Of a stretch of DNA of 64,000 nt, positions 28,501-38,456 are shown in pieces (the stretch's first letter is position 1; every line of letters begins with the position of its first letter). A model generated the notes under the pieces. That model was given only the letters and a program-made list of their open reading frames with translations. It did no database searches and was not told the DNA's origin. The position numbers were made by a program, and so were the translations under genes. Source of the stretch: Pyxicephalus adspersus (taxonomy: Eukaryota > Chordata > Amphibia > Anura > Pyxicephalidae); assembly GCF_032062135.1 (NCBI RefSeq), contig NC_092862.1, forward strand, positions 92,415,436-92,479,435, given 5' to 3'.

Positions 28501-31500
28501 AACAGCCTGGTAAGTAATTTACAGCTTGTTAGTGATTCACATCAATTCACCCTGTTAGGTTTTTAAAAAAAAAAAACACATGCAGAAGTGACTGACACTC
28601 TTGTGCCTACCATCCACTTTTGGATCTGTCCCCATTTTCTATCATGGTAGCGATTGGTAAGCTAGAAACAGGCAAGACTTACATGTCAGGCAGGATAAAA
28701 CACACAAAATCTATGTGCATTGCCCACTTAGACAAATGTACGAAAGCAAACATACATTCTTGAGTTTTTTTTGTTGTTTTTTTTTTTGTGGTTTACCCTG
28801 CTTTCAATCACTGTGATTTAGTGAGAGCCACTCTGAGTCTGCAATTGCTCCCTTGCATTGCTACAGTTCAAAGCACTCAGAAATCGTCTACGCTAACGCA
28901 TTAAAAATTAACTAAAACACATGTTCACAAAATCCCAGATGATCATGGAAAATAGTTTTCTTTGTCTTTGAAAACTCTTTAAAAAACCCTTTTAGGACCA
29001 AGCAGTTTTCAGGTCTTGGAAGCACAGTAACTCTAACTGTGCAGCCAGGAGAGCCAAACCACACCACAGGCATTGGAACACGGATGGCCTTATGGAGAAC
29101 AGAACAGAAACTGCATGGCAAAAAGCAACTTGTCACTTTCAGGAGTCGCATCACCGCCAACATATTACGCAGTGCTGTACATTAGGGGTTGCAAAATAAA
29201 AAAAAAAGATAGGGACACAGGAGGAGGGGAGGATCCTGCCTAGAAGAGCTTACAATCTAAAACGTGGGGGAAGTAGCACACAATAGGAGGGGAGAAATTT
29301 AGTATTTCTTACTGTCATTTTATGGAAGCATGACATTACTTTAAAAAAATTGGCAGTCCTGATAGCGCAGCTGAAATAAAGCAGCTAAAGCATTCGGTGG
29401 AGCAGTACTAAATTAAAGTTTATCTTCACATACTGATTTTTCTTTAGATATGTATTGCCCTGAAGATCACATTCCTTTGTGATGACATGCAAGAGTTCTT
29501 GTCATAGTAAACATGGGTGGAGAAATATTTAAATTAACTCAGCTTCCTCTTTAAAGAAGTGTAAAATAACACACACCTATTACCCGCCTGTCTAAAACTT
29601 TTACTGAACATTAATTTTCCCAACTGTAAAGCACTTGACATTGAAGTTTAGAATAATATAAAAAAAAAAAAAAAATTGTGATATACCACTTTCACTAATA
29701 GGCAAATAAAGATATCTAAATCAACCTGAAACTGATGTGGGTGCTTTGTTCAGGGAAAGCTATCTGCACCTCACTGCAGACCAAAATGTCAGTGAATGTT
29801 ACCATCAAAGTAAGCCTTACTAATTTAGGGCTTAACAGAAATAAACAAGATGAGAGACTGAAGGCTTAACACTTGAGAAAGAGTGCACTTATTAATATAC
29901 ATAAAATATTACAACATATGAATCAGAACTGACATTTATAGCATCAACATTAAACCTGCAGCTATAAACAATTAGATGTTCACCGTGATTTTCTCTATTT
30001 AGAACATTTCTACATTTATTACAAATACACGATTGATTGTAATACTTTCCAAAGGTATTTAGGTAAACTTCACAAAACAGAGACTGACCCAACAAAATTG
30101 TTAAAGCCATTTCAAGCATTCGTTTTACGAACATCATTTAAGTAATAGTAAGACCTGTATTACTGTTTAACAGAGGTTTAAAAAATGCAGTCAAAATCTT
30201 CAGCTTTTTTTTTTTTTTTTTGAGAAACTTACACTAGATAATTCTTATATACTGATCAGTATAGGGCAGATATTTAGTATTGAACCACAAGGTTTACCTC
30301 CTTCTGCTGTCGTTCCAGCTCTCGCATCCGAATATCTCTGGCTTCAGCTCTCGCAGCACGTTTCGCCGCCAGTCTTGCCTCTGCCTGAAGGAAGACATCA
30401 CAGTGTAAAAAAACCCTCTGGTATGTTGCTGGGCATATTTCGGGTTATAGACACACATATAATCCTATACATTGCATAAGATATTTATCACCAGGCTTCA
30501 AAATATTTTAATAAAAAATTGTAATTTTTATATTGACTTTTTCAAAGTCAATATAATGATTTCACTGTATAACTGCTTTTTGCATTGACAAATTAATTGC
30601 CTCTATCCTAGTGACCAAAGCTAGAAAAGAATGTCTTGGTCGCTAGTAAAGTGAAGTAGATATCCCTCATGAATATTTTTTAAAACAGAGTACTTAAAAA
30701 ATAATGAAAGTATTAATGATATATCCATAATTGTTGAATTCTAGTTTGTATGCGACAGCTAAGAAGCCTAATGGACGCTCATTCACTGATGCATGGGGCT
30801 TTCCATGTTGTGTTCCAAGATAAATGATGCTAATCATCAGCATGGTGCACTAAGTAAATAAGCAACAACAATTTATGCCACCCCTCATTACCATAGCCTG
30901 TAAACATGACAATCCTATATTTGTATTCTTCTGAAATCCTGGCAATCAGCTGAGATAGATTTGCACAGATATGCAACAGAATAGGCAATAAGGACAAGAC
31001 AGAATTTCCCTCCAGACAGATGTACAATTAAGTACTGGTCAAAAGCAAGTTTAATTATTTTGTAGTGACAGATTCCCTCTCAGTGCTATGTGAGTAAATA
31101 TTGTTTTCATTTGTTGAATCAGTGAATTATTTAGTTATACAAAAAAGGTTATTGATGATTCATTAATGACTCGTTTATTCATTGAATAAGTCAATGACAG
31201 ATTATGCATGTATATTTTATATAAATTATATAAAATATATTTATATAAATATAACATTTTACCAAATTAGGTTTTAATTCTTTAATTTATTTTCTTTTAT
31301 TCTTTGTTAGGAACACCTTTTAAGTCCCCCTGTGCTAAGCACTTCTTTAAATGTTGTTTTCTATTGGATTGTGAATGTAAACAAACAGGCCAGAGAAGTA
31401 ATTACACTGAATGGGGATAATAATGCTTGTCAAGATTAACATAGATTTACAATGATTGATGCTTTACTGGATAATGGATTTATTTCTAGGTAAATACCTG

Positions 31501-33044
31501 GTAGAGGGAGTACCCCTGCACTCATTCCTAATTGTAAAGTGGGCAATCAGTTTCCAGTAGATGTCTCCCACAGACCTCCAAAACCTTAGGAGGAACAGGT
31601 TGTGGGCATAGTACAGTCCTTTTATTTATTAGAAGGATAACGGAGCTGCAAATCTTGGCAGATTTGTATTTTTTGGATATTTCTAGTAAAAAATGGTAAA
31701 ACCCACTGTAGTAATTAGAAGAGATGTGGAAAATTAAACTGGGGTTTATAAAGAGCCAAATGTCAGTTGATTTTTCAGTTGAATTGGTAATAAGTTGATA
31801 AAAATAGAAGACATTTTCCTTCAGTAATGACTAATTATCACAGCAGTCACATTTTTTCTACAAAAAAAGTTTCAGTTTATAACGTCGGGCAGTGTGCTGT
31901 TGCATTCACTGAAGGAAAAATGTCTGTCTGGAAACGTCACACACGTTACCATAACTTCCTGAGTCAAAACAAATACAAGGCAACAGACCTTATTTTTTTT
32001 TTTTTTTTTACAGTACAGTCATCACAGCCTAAAATAGAAATCCTGCAATATACTCAAGTCTAGCGTAAATTATCACAAACATCCAGATTTGCATTGGAAT
32101 GCCATTTGGTTATATCATATTTAACATTACACTTCCACAGTTTTCCCCAGATCTCTCGTTCACAAAAAGCCCGTATTTTAAACAGTAGACAACCACTATA
32201 TTACCTCCTAACAATTTGTAACAACTGATTCCTGAAAAGGGAACCCAGAAGCCTAAGAAGTTTAGATCTATGTACAAAGATTAGGGCCTGTGACAAAAGG
32301 CTTTGTACTGTATCATTTGGCAATGCAGCTTGTTTTCCTGCAAATTTGGCATCAGTTAGAGATTATGCATTCCTTTTCCGCTCAGTGGTACTGAACCACT
32401 CAGTGCCACAACCCCATTCATGCGATATGGGCTGCTGTGGATGGAGCACTACACATAGCATCTCGCTGGAGGAAGCGATTCAAGGGTGTATGGAAGCAGT
32501 AACCAAACCAACAGTCCAAACATAGCCGTACAGTTCACCGATACATTCTGATGTGAATTATAATTAACTTCTTCAAGTTTCTTCTGCATTCCCAATCATT
32601 GAAAAGCCCTAAGGTAAACCCTACCCTGCTTAAAATGTTTAAATGCAGAATGTCTTTTAATGTTTAATGCTTCAGTGAATGTTCTCTATGGTGCGATACA
32701 TGGATTAAATGAACATCCAGTTAGCTGTTGAGTTACATGTTGATCCTAAACCCATGCTACATGTGGATTATCAATTTTGGCCAGCATTAAGATTTGGTCT
32801 AACGTTTTCCTGGTGCTAAGCTCCTTTTCCCTGTCATACAGGTGTCAAATATCAGAACCTAAAATGCCTACTGAAGTTGCACCTTACAGATGTTTTAGGC
32901 CAGAAGAGCTCATTTCAAGATTTACAGTTGAGGAAAAATTTAATAGCATAAGGCATGTGGTTAACATTTACATCAACTTCAAAGGAAATGTTTCCAGTTT
33001 ATAAAGCGCTAAAATTTAGTGACCCAAAGCCTAAACGGAGTGTA

Positions 33045-33078
<34 letters not shown>

Positions 33079-36000
33079 CTCGCCTACCTAGTGAATCAAA
33101 TGATGTTCTGATGACAGAAGTACCGGTAATACCTGTAAATCTACTCCAATGCCCAATACAGAGTCCTGTTCTTGTCTAGCCCTCCTGAATCAATGGCCTG
33201 TGCCTTTTACCTTTGGGAGTTAACAGGTCACTTTAAATCTGATGGATGCCCCCTTGCTAAAGTAAAAGTGCAATCTGCAATTACATAGGATAAAATGTTG
33301 CCTCCCAAAATCTTATTGCCTATACAGTTACCCTTTCAGCTTTTCTCTCAAAGTAATCCCCCCCCCCCCCCATATTTAACAGTATATATGAGAAATAAAG
33401 CATTATTTTATTTTGCAGTCATGTGATCTATTTCCGGCATTCTTCCGAATTTGTAAATGCAATCAGAAGCTTATCTTCTTTCTTTCGCTTAATCTTCTCT
33501 CTTTATATATCAAAAACATTCTCCTTATTTGTGGCCAACATGCTTTAAGCCTGCTAGCTTCCATGAGATAATAAAACAAAGCAAGTTCATCCTTTTTAGT
33601 TATTTGTTTTTAAAAAGTTTCTGTTCCTAGGAGTAATATTGATTGGACAAATCTATAGGAACAGATGGGAAATTTGAGCTTTTGATGGTTTTCATTAAAC
33701 AACCCAATTTTTTCCTTTAACAAAATAAAAAAAAAAACACACAAACAAAACAGTGGCTCCTACAACCTAAAAAAATAATTGCCTGGAGATCTGTGTTAAA
33801 AGGAAAACAATTCTTTCATCTCTCCTATAAAAGTAGATGTGCATAATTATTCATAACACTCGGGAACAATTTTGAACAAATTTTTTGTTGACTTCAATTT
33901 TTAAGCTTATTTACACTAAAATAGGTATGCTGATTCTGAAAGTGCAGTTAGTTTTCTTCTATCACGTCAGGTTTTTTCTTTACTGCTTATAATAATGCGG
34001 TTACTGTAGCGTGGATTTGTATAGGGTATTCATTTACACGCAAGAGTGTAGTCAGGGGTTGTGCGCTGCTCTACGTAGTGAATAAGCAAAATGTATTTTT
34101 CTACTTACACACATTATTTCCTTCCTTTCAGATCATGTCTGGCTCTGCTGTTTACAGTTGTAAGTGCTAAACAACCCTGATTCATTTTGTTATATCTGTG
34201 GGAGTTTCACCATTCCTAGTCAAGGGTGAACATCAGCACATTTGTAGAGCAAGCCTATTTGGTATATTTCAAAGTTAAATTCGGTGATCAAGATAAGTCT
34301 TGGGCCCCTTATAAGATGTGCAAACAGTGTGCCGAGGGTTTACGGATGTGGACAAAGGGAACACGTGATAAGATGCCATTTGGTATACCTATGGTTTGGC
34401 AAGAGGCAGGAGATCATTTCAGTGACTGTTACTTTTGTATAGTGAAAACTTTAGGATATAACAAGAAAAATAAATGTAACAGAGTATCCTAGTCTACCAT
34501 CTGGCATTTCCTAGCCTGTCATTTAAAAAAATAAAGGCCAGTGTGTTTGATGGTCCACAGATTCAGCAGTTCATCAAAGATGAATATTTCATCAGGACAA
34601 TGTCAGAAGTCGAAAAGAATGCTTGGTTATCATTCAAAGCAATTGTCAAGGACTTTCTTGGAAACACACGAGCAAATACCTACACAGAAATTGTCCAGAA
34701 ACTCTTGGAGAGCTATAAAATGCTTGGTTGCAGTATGAAGATCAAGGTGCATTTTCTGCATAGCAATCTTTCTAACTTCCTGGAAAACCTTGGTGCAGTC
34801 AGTGATGAGCAAGGTGAACGATTCCACCAAGATTTAAAAGTAATGGAAGGACAGTATCAGGGTAGATGGGATGTATAAATGATGGCTGACTATTGTTGGA
34901 GCATCCGGCGGGATTGTCCTAACACTGAACACAGAAAAAGCTATAAGCGTAAACTTTTACCTTAACGGCTTACTCAATTTATTTTCAAATGTTTTACTGC
35001 AAAAAAATGTCAGAGTAACAATAAATCTTTTTGTATGAACAAAAGAAATTTAACTAAACAGTACATTCAACTTATTTTTTCATTGTATGTAAAATTTGTA
35101 TGTTGTTTGACAAAAATGGAGAGTACGCTGTATCGTAAAAACGATGTGATAGCAAAAAACTTGTGATTCACCACCCAAAAATTAGTAAAAAAAACAAGTG
35201 TAATATCTAACTCAACAAAAAATGTGTTCCCCGGTTTAATTCATATTCAGATTACTGCATTAGCCCAATGATAAATGTTCCTATTTAAGGTATGGTTAGG
35301 TCCAATCCTGACAAAACAAAAAACACTTGGCTGAAATCAACCTAAAATGATAAACTGTCACAAGTTTCCCTGACCACAGTCACCTAGCTCCTAGTCATAA
35401 TCAAAAAGATAGTATGCAGGATGAGACAAAGATAACCTCATGTTTACAGTAGTGGTGTTCCAAAACAACAAATTATATTCAAACATTCTCAAACCAATGT
35501 CTCAAAGTTTCCTGGAGAAATAAAGCATCATACATCTAAACACCAAAACTAAATTTGTCATTTTTAGGGTTTTTACAACAAGTATTTTGTTCAAAATAAT
35601 AATAGGTATACAACTATTCCATTCACTGTGGAGGTGTACATTAAAAATTCTATTCAGTAAAAAAAAAGGTTTAAGAGTCTCTAAATTGTGATAAAAACAT
35701 TCTTTGTTTTTGTTATTATTTTATCATTAATTATTTATTTTATTTAATAATCATTTTTTTTACTACACAAATTCTTGCCAAGACATGTATCTCAATGCAT
35801 ATTATTCTGTAATACATCCATCCAAGTCATTGCTGTCTGCATGCTTTGGGAGATTTCCCTTCATTTTCTGTACAGAAAAACAAAATCTCTACAATATGAA
35901 TAGAATTCCTCTTTTAGCCAGTTGAAATAGGTGATCTTAGGAACGTCTCGTAGCACCAAATGGTCAGCTTTGGCCCTGAATTTATTGGGCACAAGTTACT

Positions 36001-36905
36001 GGTCATTTGAAATCTACATCACTTGAACTTACCTGTCTTACAGTGGAATGATTTTTTGTCAAATAATGACATAATAAATAATTAAATAAGGTCCAAAACA
36101 AGCCAGATTAAATTTTTATTGATTTTAAATAATGGTACTTTAAAATATAGGGGAATATTTCTTTTATTCACATTTATTTAATCAAAAAAATCTGATATAA
36201 CTTTTTTATTTTATGATTATGATTGAAATAGATTTTTGATTAATACCATGTCAACTTTGTTTCATCTGTATAGTACCTTCACCTGAAGGCAATATCTGAA
36301 TAAAGACCAAATGTTCAAAAAAAGTCAATAGAGAATGTGCTTTTATTTTCACAAGAGTATTTACTGCATGTAAAGCAGTGTATATGGAGGTCAACTTTAA
36401 AGGGAAAGTTCTGAACTTTGATACATACACTAATATTTTCCTCATAAAATATAGTTACACCTTAAAATATTACTATGGCTATGATATGTGTTATCAATTA
36501 TTAACAAGACTTCCAGTGCCAGCCTGAACCATATAAGGTTGCCGCAAGATCTTCCCCCTAAATGCTGAACAAAAATGCAAAACAAATTCAGACCCCTTGG
36601 CAACGTTTGTTCTAAAATGAGTAACAAAAGTATGTTCATATATATTTCAAATTAACCATTTCTGTAATCTGCATTATACAGCAGATATCACACAATATAT
36701 TATTAATACATTTCAAAATTATAAACATATATTATCATGTTTTTTGTTACTAATGGAGTGTGACAAAAGGCCTCAGATTACCCACTGAGCTGCTTGGAAT
36801 TGGATTTATCCAACTGTCGGATCATGGTGGCTCAGTGGATAAAAACACTAGCGGATTTTATTTCTAGCAAAGCTATGTTAAGCTACTACTCAATGATATG
36901 TGTAA

Positions 36906-36961
<56 letters not shown>

Positions 36962-38414
36962 CACACACACACACATAACTGTGTAGTATGTATGTTCCCT
37001 GGGATCCACTGCTCCCATTGTGCATTATCATTGGCTATATTTTACTCATCTTCACCAAACTTGACAAATTTCTTTATGTCTACTGCTTGTTCTCTGTACC
37101 TGGTGTAGTTGTACAGTTATGTTTATAATGTAACTTGTTGGCCTTGATTTGTAAACACCCAACTTTACAGTATTGCCTCTGGACGATATTCCCACATAGG
37201 ATAGATATTTTATTACTATTTCCCACCAGCTCCACATAAAAGCAAACTATCATTGAGAGCCAGGAGCTTGTCAAGTTCTGCTCCCAGAAAATTGGGAATA
37301 GAAAAGATACAAAAAAATAAATTTTGCCTAAGCGGTGTCCCACTCCTTTCCCTGACTGAGACTCTGACAGAAAGATGGCAGACTTACTAAGAACCTCTTT
37401 GCACTTTTCTTGAAAATCTGCATAACAGCTAACAGTCTAAAATTTGTACATATTGTTTATATTGAAGTCCTGTTAGACATCTGTGAGGTTCACCTGTTAG
37501 ACATTCATTAGTTCTCTGTGGTGTTCAAACAGATACCAACAGCTGATTACCAGGCAAATATTTCTATCTATAGAACAACTTCCTAGTTCACAATATAGTG
37601 ATGACACAGGCTCAACGGTCTACTGATAGCAAAGCCATCTGCTATTCTGTAGTAGGTTTATGTGCCAGTTGTATTAAAATAAGTATTCATCATACACAAC
37701 CCAAATCCATTTAGTTCTTTACACAACAAAAATAGAACGGCAATTTTTTTCATTGTCGAGCTACAAATCAAAAATTTAAAATAAACACAAATAAAGAGTA
37801 TTATTGTTTCTTAGTTTATTTTGTTCAGCAAATGAACATTTTTATCATCAAAATACACAAGCATCACTAACTGCTGCATGTCGTAGATTTCTTGTGGTAC
37901 TGAATGGTTTACTACACAAGAAGTAACATTAAACACAGCTAAAAGTAAACTTGTCAGGAAAATTAAATGCAATACCACACCCCCAATTCCCCACCATTTT
38001 TTGCCATCCTATACTTATCTTTACCGCTCCAACATCTATGGCTAACGCGCTAACTCTTCAAAGAAGCCACAAATTGTCAAAGATACCTAGCATAGTCATC
38101 AAGTACAAACTTTATGACATGTCCTCACAATTCTGTCATTTGTAAGAAAAGTTACAAAGACAGTTTGCCAGTAATGGGGGTGGGTGTAATTTGTGGATCT
38201 ATAATGTAAAATAAAATAAAAAAAAAAAAACAGAATGCCCCATTTACCTAGTATTTATTCCCCACATATATTGTAGCTGGGCAACAATGAACAAGAAAAA
38301 TATACTGCTTCCAACACAACAGAATTCCACCCAGTAAAAACAGAAAAGATACTACACATTTTTTATAGGTTGGTAGCAAAGCTTATATTTTTAATGCATT
38401 CCAAATACAGGTGA

Positions 38415-38456
<42 letters not shown>

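Noticed and set aside
28682..28725. Minus-strand exon-like segment with a GTAAGT donor (28676-28681) and TCTAAG acceptor
   Set aside because: It is 44 bases, not a multiple of three, and the hydrophobic peptide does not resemble LRRFIP2.
28912..29163. Minus-strand open frame with [12 protein letters not shown]
   Set aside because: Looks protein-like, but there is no known family, no splice context and no start context.
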